A stretch of 64,000 bases of DNA from an uncultured Lachnospiraceae bacterium. GTDB taxonomy: Bacteria > Bacillota > Clostridia > Lachnospirales > Lachnospiraceae. The stretch lies in NCBI GenBank assembly GCA_947632515.1, contig CANRPO010000006.1:54069-118068 (forward strand). The letters are read 5' to 3'. The notes below the pieces were generated by a model. The model did no database searches. It saw only the letters and a list, made by a program, of their open reading frames with translations, and had not been told where the DNA came from. Shown here in pieces: positions 26,545 through 34,388 of the stretch (positions within the stretch are counted from its first letter, which is position 1; every line of letters begins with the position of its first letter). The translations under genes and the position numbers were made by a program.

Positions 26545-27480
26545 TTACGCCGGATTCACATGCACCATGATGTGTTTGACCCTAGGAAAAGTCTGCTCGA
26601 TAGCGTCATGTACATGCTCCGCAACACCGTGCGCATCGCGCAGCCTCTTCTCCCCGTCCACTCTGATCTCGATGTCCACATAGATTTTGTTGGCGAAAAC
26701 GCGTGTGTGCAGCAGATCTACCCCCAAAACGCCCTCCTGAACCAGGGCGCATTCCCGCAGCTTTGCCTCCACCTCGTCGTCGCACGCCTTATCCACCATC
26801 TTGTCTACCGCGTCCATAAAAATATCGTATGCCGCCTTTTCGATAAAAATGCAGATCACCAAGCTGGCGATGGGTTCCAGAATCGGGAATCCCATTCGCG
26901 CGCCCCCGATACCGACCAGCGCGCCGATGGAGGAAAGGGCGTCGGAGCGGTGATGCCACGCATCCGCCATGAGCGCCCCGGAGTCGATCTTCTTGGCATA
27001 GATCTTCGTGTACTGATACATGCCCTCCTTGACCACAATGGACACGATCGCGGCGATCAGCGCCAAGGTGCCGGGCAGGGCGAGCTTTGCATAATCTCCG
27101 CCCGCGATCTTGCCCGCCGCAGAGCAGCCGATCCCCAGACCGGTGACTGCGAGGATCGTCGCCAATACGATCGCCGCCACGCACTCCAAGCGTTCGTGGC
27201 CGTATGGATGATCCTTATCCGACGCTTTGTTCGATATTTTGACGCCGATGATCACCACCACCGTGCTGAACACATCCGACCCGGAATGGACCGCGTCAGA
27301 GATCATGGCTCCGGAGTGTGCCGTCACTCCGGCTATGAGCTTGAAGAAGGTGAGGATAAAATTCGCAATGATGCTGACTTTTGACACGCGCATCGCCGTT
27401 CTCTCGTATTCTCCCTCGTCTCTGCCCTCCGGCATATCTCCGATCATCTGCGTATTTCCGCTGTTTCTCATATGATCCAT
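26545..27480 (-). CDS. Cation diffusion facilitator, probable Co/Ni exporter
   Basis: This 311-residue membrane antiporter exports divalent metal ions. The transport site is formed by H65-x3-D69 (AVHSGSD) and H176-x3-D180 (AWHHRSD), with the characteristic HPYGHERLE loop between helices. A C-terminal cytoplasmic ferredoxin-like domain ends in a segment with KHIMVHVNPA. The start at 27480 has AGGGGGAG upstream and the frame extending to 27654 is rejected. The gene lies behind a NiCo riboswitch, which strongly suggests cobalt and nickel as substrates. The P-type ATPase 2 kb away is a second metal exporter. Confidence 0.93.
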   Translation of the reverse strand: MDHMRNSGNTQMIGDMPEGRDEGEYERTAMRVSKVSIIANFILTFFKLIAGVTAHSGAMISDAVHSGSDVFSTVVVIIGVKISNKASDKDHPYGHERLECVAAIVLATILAVTGLGIGCSAAGKIAGGDYAKLALPGTLALIAAIVSIVVKEGMYQYTKIYAKKIDSGALMADAWHHRSDALSSIGALVGIGGARMGFPILEPIASLVICIFIEKAAYDIFMDAVDKMVDKACDDEVEAKLRECALVQEGVLGVDLLHTRVFANKIYVDIEIRVDGEKRLRDAHGVAEHVHDAIEQTFPRVKHIMVHVNPA

Positions 27481-27627
27481 GAATGCTCCCCCTGTCTTCC
27501 TACATCCACACTGGCGCTGTTTCCGTGCGCCAAAACGCCTATTCTCCGATACCTTCATCTCTCCTGTGGGAAATACGCGAAAGAGAACCTTTCGCTTGCA
27601 AAAAGAAAACACCCACGTACGCAGTGA

Positions 27628-27718
27628 TCGTAACTCCTGTCCCGCAGATGTCATAATCTACTGTCGCCCGATGCGACCCGGCTCCCGGGCTGCCGCCCCG
27701 GCCTGCTCAGTTTGTACT
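27628..27718 (-). promoter_or_regulatory. NiCo (czcD) riboswitch of the CDF gene
   Basis: The minus strand carries the conserved blocks of the NiCo riboswitch in order: AACTGAGCAGG at 5', an inner GCCGGG block, then AGTAGATTATGACATCTGCGG with GGGACAG and a closing AGTT that pairs with AACT. I matched these to the published NiCo RNA from memory. A possible promoter (TTGATA, CATAAC, 18 bases apart) lies at 27754-27783. A run of Ts follows near 27612-27601, consistent with termination control, but I could not resolve the terminator stem. The rest of 27481-27859 holds no gene. Confidence 0.85.
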
Positions 27719-27792
27719 GTAGTATCAGCTAGAGAGATCCGGCTCTCATTGTTGTTATGCAGTGCAAAGAGTATTTTTATCAATGTAGCATA

Positions 27793-27841
27793 GGCGGGTC
27801 GAAAATGCAAGCAAAATTTTGACCCGCCCTTTTGTCCCTTT
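27793..27841 (+). terminator. Hairpin between the LysM gene and the CDF leader
   Basis: GGCGGGTC (27793-27800) pairs with GACCCGCC (27821-27828), followed on the plus strand by CTTTTGTCCCTTTTG. It is 32 bases past the minus-strand LysM gene, which it probably ends, though the T-rich side is on the plus strand. Confidence 0.5.
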
Positions 27842-27859
27842 TGTCTTTGAATTGTCCCG

Positions 27860-29677
27860 TCAGCTCCGCGGGATCAGAAGCACCTGCCCGATCCGCAGAT
27901 TGTCGCTTGTCAGTCCATTCAGCCGTCTGATCGCATCCACTGTCGTGCCGTAACGCTGCGCCAGCCGCCAGAGTGTGTCGCCCGACCGCACCGTGTACTC
28001 GAAATAGTTGTAGCCGGACGGCGTCGGGATCTTCAACACCTGACCCACATAAAGCGCGTCGTTTCCAAGACCGTTCAACCGCTTGATCGCGTCCACCGTC
28101 GTGCCGTAGCGCTGCGCCAGCCGCCAGAGCGTATCGCCCGACTGCACCGTGTACGAAAAATAGTCGGGATCCGGCGCCGTTTCAGGCAGATTCCCGCGAA
28201 TGTTCAGGTAAATATCGTAGAGCGCCTGCCAGGTAGCGCTCCCAACGATCCCGTCCGGATTAAGCTGCATCATACGCTGAAAGGCGATCACCGACTGTCT
28301 TGTGGAATTGCCGAACACGCCGTCCTGCGTGACGCTTGGGATGCTCGGATAAAACTGTGCGATCACATTCAGAAGATACTGCAGCGTCAGCACATCATTC
28401 CCGCCGGAACCAAGCCGCAGTACCGTACTTGGCGGCACAGTCCCGATCCCGAGCTGCACGCCTTCGCTGTCCAGCTCCGCCAGCCTGGCGACCGCGGTAT
28501 AGATCTGTGAGATTTTGTACCATGTGGATTTGCCCACAATGCCATCCGACGTCAAATTGAAGATGCTCTGGAATTTCTTTACCGCCGCCTCTGTGCTGCT
28601 GCCGAACACGCCGGATGCGTCGGTGATGGCCGGGATGGCCGGATAGTTCCTGCGGATCCTGTTCAGATAATTCTGGATATTCTGCACATCCAACCCCGCG
28701 CTGCCGCGCCTGAGCGGAGTTCCCGGATAAGAGGACAGCACATTCGTGACCGCCTCCGCCTCCGCAATCACTACGTCATTCGGATAGTAGGAGCGCAGAA
28801 TCCGCAAAGGCGTATATCCGCGCTGTGCCAGCGTCACCGTCCCCCACTGCGACAGTCCGGAACAAGTGACGGTCGTACCGTTGCAGAAGGAAGTAAAATA
28901 AGGCGCATTCTGTCCCGGACGCGTCACATACTCGTCGAAAATCTCATCGACAATCGCGCTGACGGACTCGTAGATCGGTCCGCCGTACACATACGCCTGA
29001 TCGTAAGCAGTGCTGTTCGTGATGTCAAAATCATAGCCCTGGCTCCTGTACCACTCTGTGAAAACACGGTTTAGGGCAAACGTGACGATTGCATAGATGT
29101 TGGCTCTGAGAGCAGCATCCGGCCATGTCGGATAGATTTCGCTGCTCGCCACGTTCTTGATATAATCCGTAAAGGCGACCTGCACGTTGGAGGCATAGGA
29201 AGTAGGACTTCCCAAGTGAACCGTGATCCTATTGGGGATCACGACCTGCCTCAGAACATAAGGCTGCACGTCAATTCCCTGCTGCATGCGTACCTCCTGC
29301 CTCGCCACAGCCGGTTTCTCAATCGTGATCCGCTCCGCCTCCGCGTCCCGCAGATCGCTCTGCGACGGGATCAGATTCATTGGCAGGATCGTAGTCTCCC
29401 CTTCATAGATCGGCACATTCTCAAGATAGAGCGACTGAAACCCGGCCGCCTGCGCAAGCACATTATAGCTCACATAGGGCGTTCCGGAATAGTTTGGGTC
29501 GAGGGACAGGCCGGCGCTCACCGTCTCCAAAGAGACGACCGGTGCCTCCCCGCTTTCGTCCGTCACAAGGCCGTATACTCTGCGCGCCTGATCGTCCAGA
29601 ATACTGATCTGAACGTTTTCCAACGGCACGGCTTCCTCCGCAATTCTCGTCTGTATCACCAGATATCCGATAGCCAT
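27860..29677 (-). CDS. SpoIID-like/peptidoglycan-binding/LysM protein
   Basis: This is a 605-residue multidomain wall-associated protein. Residues 1-120 look like a beta-sandwich module. Residues about 160-310 resemble the SpoIID/amidase-enhancer region (YIKNVASSEIYPTWP, ALRANIYAIVTFALNR). Two PG_binding_1 domains follow (LRRGSAGLDVQNIQNYL with GVFGSSTEAAVKKFQ, and LRLGSGGNDVLTLQYLL with GVFGNSTRQSVIAFQ). Two nearly identical LysM repeats end the protein (YTVQSGDTLWRLAQRYGTT and YTVRSGDTLWRLAQRYGTT). No signal peptide is visible, which is odd for a wall protein and fits a spore-coat or mother-cell role. AGGAG precedes the ATG. CATATAATA upstream resembles a sporulation-type -10, a weak indication. 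Confidence 0.88.
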   Translation of the reverse strand: MAIGYLVIQTRIAEEAVPLENVQISILDDQARRVYGLVTDESGEAPVVSLETVSAGLSLDPNYSGTPYVSYNVLAQAAGFQSLYLENVPIYEGETTILPMNLIPSQSDLRDAEAERITIEKPAVARQEVRMQQGIDVQPYVLRQVVIPNRITVHLGSPTSYASNVQVAFTDYIKNVASSEIYPTWPDAALRANIYAIVTFALNRVFTEWYRSQGYDFDITNSTAYDQAYVYGGPIYESVSAIVDEIFDEYVTRPGQNAPYFTSFCNGTTVTCSGLSQWGTVTLAQRGYTPLRILRSYYPNDVVIAEAEAVTNVLSSYPGTPLRRGSAGLDVQNIQNYLNRIRRNYPAIPAITDASGVFGSSTEAAVKKFQSIFNLTSDGIVGKSTWYKISQIYTAVARLAELDSEGVQLGIGTVPPSTVLRLGSGGNDVLTLQYLLNVIAQFYPSIPSVTQDGVFGNSTRQSVIAFQRMMQLNPDGIVGSATWQALYDIYLNIRGNLPETAPDPDYFSYTVQSGDTLWRLAQRYGTTVDAIKRLNGLGNDALYVGQVLKIPTPSGYNYFEYTVRSGDTLWRLAQRYGTTVDAIRRLNGLTSDNLRIGQVLLIPRS

Positions 29678-29726
29678 AGGTATGAAATTCTCCTTTTGCC
29701 GAGATATTTTACATACTCTATTATAT

Positions 29727-29758
29727 GAAAAGAACGGGCACGCTCTACTGTCCGTTCT
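29727..29758 (-). terminator. Terminator overlapping the end of the LytTR gene
   Basis: On the minus strand AGAACGG and CCGTTCT form the stem, followed by TTTTCAT. The stem begins just past the stop codon of the LytTR gene. Confidence 0.65.
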
Positions 29759-30467
29759 TCTCTCCTGCTTTATTCGCTCTCTGTGCCGCCATCTGTTTCA
29801 GCTCGCCGTATAATTTGCGGCTCACTGCTATTCTGCTGCCGTTTCGCAATTCGATGCAGTCGCGGCCGACCCGGCGTATCTTGTCCACTCTGACAATGTA
29901 TGACCGATGACATCTGATAAAGTCGGACTTATCCAGCCGTTCTTCCAACACGGAAATACTTTCCGCACTTTCCAGCTGAAACGTCCTGCCTCTCTGAGGG
30001 CAAAACTCGATCACGCAGCCATGGCTCCTCGCCTCCACAAACATGATCTTATCTGCGGCCACCTCTAAGATACTGCCCTTCACCTCCACCGTCAGGAACT
30101 TTTTCTCATCATTCTTGTCAAGCGCCTTGTCTATGCACCGAAACAGCTTCTCCCTGTCGCCCGGCCCAGACGGATGCAGCGCTCCATCCGTCTCTTCCTC
30201 GGCGATATCCGCGGTGTAGATAATCGGCATCTTAGAGTGATATGCCCTGATACGTCTCGCCGTTTCTTTTCTGTCCTCCGCATCCATGCGGACATCAGAA
30301 AAAAGCACTGCTATCCCGCGATGCTCTTCTCTCATTGCGATATAATTTTCTGTACCCGGAAAAGATATGATCGCCAGCGGAATATCCCTGTCCTTGCCCC
30401 ATGCTCTGATATACCGCCTGATAAGTTCCGCATGGGTCTCGTCACCTTCAATAATTGCAAGTTTCAT
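29745..30467 (-). CDS. LytTR DNA-binding response regulator with degenerate receiver
   Basis: This 240-residue regulator has an N-terminal receiver-like domain (about 1-115) and a C-terminal LytTR DNA-binding domain (about 125-225, containing FVEARSHGCVIEF and FIRCHRSYIVRVDKI). The receiver keeps an acidic patch (EGDE) and the likely phospho-acceptor D58 (FSDVRMD), but the conserved lysine near the end is not found. It may therefore work without classical phosphorylation. No histidine kinase is directly adjacent. It has its own good promoter (30516-30544) and a terminator. Its ribosome site is poor. Confidence 0.85.
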   Translation of the reverse strand: MKLAIIEGDETHAELIRRYIRAWGKDRDIPLAIISFPGTENYIAMREEHRGIAVLFSDVRMDAEDRKETARRIRAYHSKMPIIYTADIAEEETDGALHPSGPGDREKLFRCIDKALDKNDEKKFLTVEVKGSILEVAADKIMFVEARSHGCVIEFCPQRGRTFQLESAESISVLEERLDKSDFIRCHRSYIVRVDKIRRVGRDCIELRNGSRIAVSRKLYGELKQMAAQRANKAGEKNGQ

Positions 30468-30515
30468 CCTTCGTTACCATGCCAACGCATAATTTATCTT
30501 TTGTCAACTATCGAA

Positions 30516-30544
30516 AGTATACCATACGAGACAGGATTTCTCAA
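30516..30544 (-). promoter_or_regulatory. Promoter of the LytTR regulator gene
   Basis: TTGAGA and TATACT on the minus strand, 17 bases apart, lie about 50 bases before the start codon. Confidence 0.6.
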
Positions 30545-30549
30545 CAGAT

Positions 30550-31380
30550 TCATGGGAAAACTTTCAAATATCGCTCGATTCCTCTCACAATCCCCTCGGC
30601 GATCTTCTCCCTGTACTCCTCCGTGCACAGCTTCCCCCGCTCGTCTTTGTTGGAGAGAAATCCCGTCTCTATAAGGCAGGATGGCATATGGCTCTTATTG
30701 ATCACACACAGCTCGTCGTCCGATACCAGTTCTCTGGAAACAGCGCCCGTGGCGCTTACCGTCTCCTGCTGTACGAACTGCGCAAGCTGCCTGCTTTCCT
30801 CCGTCACACCGTTCTCCCCATACCACGTCTCAATACCGGACACGCTGCCGACCTCGCAGGAATTCTGGTGGATGCTCACATAGAGCAGCGCATTCGTTCT
30901 GTTGGCGTACGCAACCCGATCGATCTTCTCCACGTAGTCGTCCCCTTTTCGCGCAAGCTCCGCCCTGTATCCTCTGTCCCGCAGTTTTTTCACAACCTCC
31001 CACGCGATCCGGCGGTTAATATCCTTTTCCTTCACATCGTCAAAGACGCATCCGCCGTCCATACCGCCGTGCCCCGCGTCGATCACGATGGCCCGCTCCT
31101 TCTCGGCCTGCATTCTGATCGCTGCGCTCTCCCCCGCGCGTTCCATTTCCGAAACTGTCTCGCGCGCAAGATCGACGATCTCCCTTTCTCTGACCGTCAC
31201 GGAGACAGGCAGAACCATGGGTTCCGCGGCGACCACCTGTGAGGCCTTTGTGTGGATCGCCATCGCCACGCACACGACGACGATGCAGACCGCTGTAATC
31301 GCCCACAGCACCGCCTGCAAGACCGCGCCTGTCTGCCTTCCGTTTCCTCTGTATCCGCGATAATGTCTTCTTCCGTACAT
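30550..31380 (-). CDS. Membrane-anchored N-acetylmuramoyl-L-alanine amidase
   Basis: This 276-residue Amidase_3 enzyme cleaves the bond between N-acetylmuramic acid and L-alanine in peptidoglycan. Residues 18-42 form an N-terminal membrane anchor. The zinc ligands H104 (DAGHGG), E118 and H171 (SIHQNS) and the catalytic E238 (LIETGF) are in place, so the domain is complete. It resembles CwlD-type amidases. AGGAG is upstream of the ATG. The gene is preceded by an unusual 11-base tandem repeat and a short hairpin, and follows the two-component cluster on the same strand. Confidence 0.92.
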   Translation of the reverse strand: MYGRRHYRGYRGNGRQTGAVLQAVLWAITAVCIVVVCVAMAIHTKASQVVAAEPMVLPVSVTVREREIVDLARETVSEMERAGESAAIRMQAEKERAIVIDAGHGGMDGGCVFDDVKEKDINRRIAWEVVKKLRDRGYRAELARKGDDYVEKIDRVAYANRTNALLYVSIHQNSCEVGSVSGIETWYGENGVTEESRQLAQFVQQETVSATGAVSRELVSDDELCVINKSHMPSCLIETGFLSNKDERGKLCTEEYREKIAEGIVRGIERYLKVFP

Positions 31381-31495
31381 AAAAATGATGCTCCTCTCCT
31401 GTATTTACTGACAGCATACAGGAAAGGTGCATCAAAACTTCATCATTTTTGCATCATAGTGCCATCATTTTTGCATCATTTTTGCATCATTTCGA
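31381..31495 (-). repeat. 11-base tandem repeats and hairpin before the amidase gene
   Basis: Five head-to-tail units of 11 bases of the type CATCATTTTTG (plus-strand reading) run from 31441 to 31495 in exact register. Three are near identical and two diverge. An inverted copy (AAAAATGATGC) is at 31381-31391, next to the amidase ribosome site. Between them CCTGTAT (31398-31404) pairs with ATACAGG (31416-31422). The stop codon of the upstream gene is inside the last unit. Confidence 0.85.
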
Positions 31496-32308
31496 TACTT
31501 TCAGGAAAAGTTCGTCGATACCGTCGTAAAAACCTACCGTGACCACGGTTCTTTCGTCGCCGCCGCCGGAGAAGACATACTTCTTATAGTAGGGCGTCGT
31601 CTCCAGAAGGGGATTGTCGTTCTCATATGGTTCCGGCGCAGCCAGCCCCATATAGGAGCTCCACTTCTCCACAAGCTCATCCGGATCGATCTCCTCCCAC
31701 TTGAGGGCAGAGCGCACGTAAAACTCATAGATCCTGCCGTCGTCCGCGTCGATGTAGGCGTCGATCAGACGGTTCTCCTTGTTGGCATTCTGCAAACTGC
31801 CAAGGAGGCTCAATTTCCAGACCGCCACATTGTTCCTCGGGTCCGGCACATCGATGGCGGAATAGAGCGCAGCCTCGTAAGAGTCCGCCTGCACCTCTCT
31901 GATCGCATCGGGCAGGATGCCCAGTTCTTTCAATGTTTCAATCTCTTCGTTGGCCGTCTCAAAGATCTCTGTGTCGGTGATCTCCTGCCCGGACGGCCCA
32001 TTGTGGTTGACCACAAAAGCGTAAGTGCCCGTCAGCTCCTGATAGTCCATCCCCGCCTCTCTCGCCCGGGTATTCTGTTCCGTCCCCGGCGCGCTCTGCG
32101 AATTCAGACACCGGGACAAAATATAGAGTTTCTCATTTCTGCTCAGCTGATAGCGATAACCGGCGCCGCCCTCCTCCGCCTGCGTCCTGATCGTGTTCAG
32201 CACGTTCCTGTCTCCGTACGACGCCAGCATCTCCGGCCCCCATACGGACACTGCGACGACTACTATCGTCAGGACAAGCAGGGCAAGATTAAGCCTGTTC
32301 TTCTTCAT
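31487..32308 (-). CDS. Membrane-anchored protein of unknown function in a two-component operon
   Basis: This 273-residue protein has an N-terminal hydrophobic anchor (LALLVLTIVVVAVSVW) and an extracytoplasmic remainder that I do not assign to a family. Acidic segments and a DADDGRIYEFYVRS stretch resemble the PepSY-like or YycH-type accessory proteins seen beside histidine kinases, but that is only a suggestion. AAGGAGG precedes the ATG at 32308. The start overlaps the histidine kinase gene by 20 bases, so the two are translationally coupled and the protein may modulate or be controlled by the kinase. Confidence 0.8.
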   Translation of the reverse strand: MKKNRLNLALLVLTIVVVAVSVWGPEMLASYGDRNVLNTIRTQAEEGGAGYRYQLSRNEKLYILSRCLNSQSAPGTEQNTRAREAGMDYQELTGTYAFVVNHNGPSGQEITDTEIFETANEEIETLKELGILPDAIREVQADSYEAALYSAIDVPDPRNNVAVWKLSLLGSLQNANKENRLIDAYIDADDGRIYEFYVRSALKWEEIDPDELVEKWSSYMGLAAPEPYENDNPLLETTPYYKKYVFSGGGDERTVVTVGFYDGIDELFLKVSK

Positions 32309-33719
32309 GGCAAACCTCCTTCCCCGCCTCCGGCAGAAGGAATCCCACCGTCGTTCCCTCCCCCGGCACACTCGCGATCTCCAGCCTGCTCTCATGCAGA
32401 CGCAGGATCTCCGTGCAGAGCGCAAGTCCCAAGCCTGCGCCGTTGCGGCTCCGCGATCTGGATTTGTCTACCATATAGAAAGCCTGCGTAATCTTGGACA
32501 GTTCTTCCTGCGGTATGCCGATGCCAAAATCCCTGACGGTAAAGCGATATCCCGCAGACTCCGAACAACCGCTGACCTCAATCCTGCTCCCCGCCTCGGA
32601 CGCCTTGCACGCATTGTCCAGGAGATTCACCAGAACGGTCTGGATCAGGCTTAAGTCCGCCAACACATATGCCTCTTCGTAGTCGAACACAAACTCCATG
32701 CTCCCGTTTGGCAAAAACATGCTCCGCAAATATTCAAACAGCGATGCTACAGGAACCTTCTGCAGCTTTGCCCCGTCCTTTTTCGTAACGATAATATCCA
32801 GAAGACGCAGGGACATCGTCTCGAGCCGCCTGCCCTCCGTGTAGATATAGTTGGCGGAGAGAAGGCTTTTCTCCTCATCCAGTTTTCTGGACCGCAGCAT
32901 GTCCGCATAGCCGATAATGGAGGTGAGCGGCGTTTTCAACTCGTGGGCAAAAGCGCCCACAAAATCCTCTCTGGCCTGTACCTCGTCCTCCAGCTGCCCG
33001 ATGGTCCGCTCCAACGCCTCGGACATGCTGTTAAAATCCTGCGTCAAAAGGCCCAGCTCGTCACTGCTGATCTGCTCGGCGCGATAGCCATAATCCCCGG
33101 CCGCCATCTTCTTCGTGGCGCGCATCAAGAGCCTGATCGGTTTCGTCAGACCTGAGGCGATAAAGTACATGATTGCGATCCCCAACGCCAGCATCAGGAT
33201 CATCAGCCGCCTGTAGACCCGAAAACCCGTCTCCCGCTCCTCAAACACCTGAGATACATCCCGCAGTGTCTCCAGATACAATCCCCGGCCGAGAGCGCTT
33301 ACACTGCCGGCGGTCTGAATGTAGTAACGGTCCCCCGCCCGGATGACGCGGTACGCATACTGATCCTCCACAGCTGAGCCGAGCAGCGCATCATCCGCCT
33401 CAAAACCGTCGCTGGCGTAGAGCGTCTGCCGTTTCTCGTCGCAGATACGCAGAAGACGCCCCGTTCCCTGCCCGCCTGTCTCCAGGTTGGCGGCGATCTG
33501 CTCCACGGAACCATCCGGCAGCATATCGTACCTGACCGGCACGTTTAACGCTGCCGTCTCAAAGGCAAACCGCAGGATACTGTTCTCGTCAAGCGCCTGC
33601 TCCGCCTCCCTCTCCAGCGAAGTCTCAAACACGTAATTCACGAAATAGTAGCCGCTGAATCCGAGCGTGAGGGCTATGATAATCGTCGTCCACAGCAAAA
33701 GCTTCTGTGAGAATTTCAT
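32289..33719 (-). CDS. Sensor histidine kinase
   Basis: This 476-residue membrane kinase has a transmembrane helix near 8-30, an extracellular sensor of about 135 residues, a second helix near 170-190 and a HAMP linker. HisKA follows with phospho-acceptor H259 (FAHELKTPLTSI). The HATPase domain has N369 (LLDNACKAS), RDFGIGIP and GAGLGLAL. All catalytic boxes are intact. It forms a cluster with the OmpR-type regulator upstream (15 bases away) and the anchored protein downstream. The signal is unknown. Confidence 0.94.
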   Translation of the reverse strand: MKFSQKLLLWTTIIIALTLGFSGYYFVNYVFETSLEREAEQALDENSILRFAFETAALNVPVRYDMLPDGSVEQIAANLETGGQGTGRLLRICDEKRQTLYASDGFEADDALLGSAVEDQYAYRVIRAGDRYYIQTAGSVSALGRGLYLETLRDVSQVFEERETGFRVYRRLMILMLALGIAIMYFIASGLTKPIRLLMRATKKMAAGDYGYRAEQISSDELGLLTQDFNSMSEALERTIGQLEDEVQAREDFVGAFAHELKTPLTSIIGYADMLRSRKLDEEKSLLSANYIYTEGRRLETMSLRLLDIIVTKKDGAKLQKVPVASLFEYLRSMFLPNGSMEFVFDYEEAYVLADLSLIQTVLVNLLDNACKASEAGSRIEVSGCSESAGYRFTVRDFGIGIPQEELSKITQAFYMVDKSRSRSRNGAGLGLALCTEILRLHESRLEIASVPGEGTTVGFLLPEAGKEVCHEEEQA

Positions 33720-33734
33720 CGCAACACCATGCTC

Positions 33735-34388
33735 CTAAATCTCTAATCTGTAACCCACTTTGTATACCGCCACAAGATTTTTCTCCCAGCCCAGCTTGCG
33801 TCTGAGCCGCTGTACGTGGAGATCCAGCGTCCTGCTGTTGGCATAGTACTCGTCGTCCCACACCTTCTCATACAGATTCTCGCGAAAGAGCGCCACGTTC
33901 CTGTTCTCCGCAAAGAGCACTAACAGATCGAACTCCTTGCCGGTGAGGGGCACAGTTCTTCCCGCCCGCGTCACCCGTCTGGCCTCCATGTCGATCTCAA
34001 TCTCGCCGACGGTCAGCTTTCCCTCCGTCTTGTTGTATCTGCGCAGCACCGCCTCCACCCGGGCGAGCAGCTCCGTCACGTCAAAGGGCTTGATCAAATA
34101 GTCGTCGGCGCCGAGCTTAAGCCCCTTCACTCTGTCCTTCACCTCGTGTTTCGCCGAGATAAAAATAACGGGTACTTTAAGCGGCGCAATATATTCCATC
34201 ACGTCGTAACCGTCCGCCCCCGGCAGCATGACGTCCAAAAGCACCAGGTCGAACGTATCTTTCTCGATCGCATCTATCGCCGCAAGCCCGTCCTGCACCG
34301 CCATGCAGGCGTAGCCTGCCGACGACAGATTCATTTCTATCAGATCACAAATCGGTTTTTCATCATCTACGATCAGTATCTTTATCAT
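33735..34388 (-). CDS. OmpR-family response regulator
   Basis: This is a 217-residue response regulator. The receiver domain has the acidic pair D8/D9 (IVDDEK), phospho-acceptor D52 (LLDVMLP) and K100 (LIKPF). The C-terminal winged helix carries LTGKEFDLLVLFAENRN and RTLDLHVQRLRRKL. It is the cognate partner of the adjacent kinase. The ATG at 34388 overlaps the TGA of the upstream FG-GAP gene as ATGA, so translation is coupled. An earlier in-frame start at 34409 is less likely. Confidence 0.94.
   Translation of the reverse strand: MIKILIVDDEKPICDLIEMNLSSAGYACMAVQDGLAAIDAIEKDTFDLVLLDVMLPGADGYDVMEYIAPLKVPVIFISAKHEVKDRVKGLKLGADDYLIKPFDVTELLARVEAVLRRYNKTEGKLTVGEIEIDMEARRVTRAGRTVPLTGKEFDLLVLFAENRNVALFRENLYEKVWDDEYYANSRTLDLHVQRLRRKLGWEKNLVAVYKVGYRLEI

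Noticed and set aside
31252..31542. Plus-strand frame with repeated HHFCII residues
   Set aside because: The repeated residues come from reading the 11-base DNA repeats. There is no ribosome site and it overlaps the amidase start.
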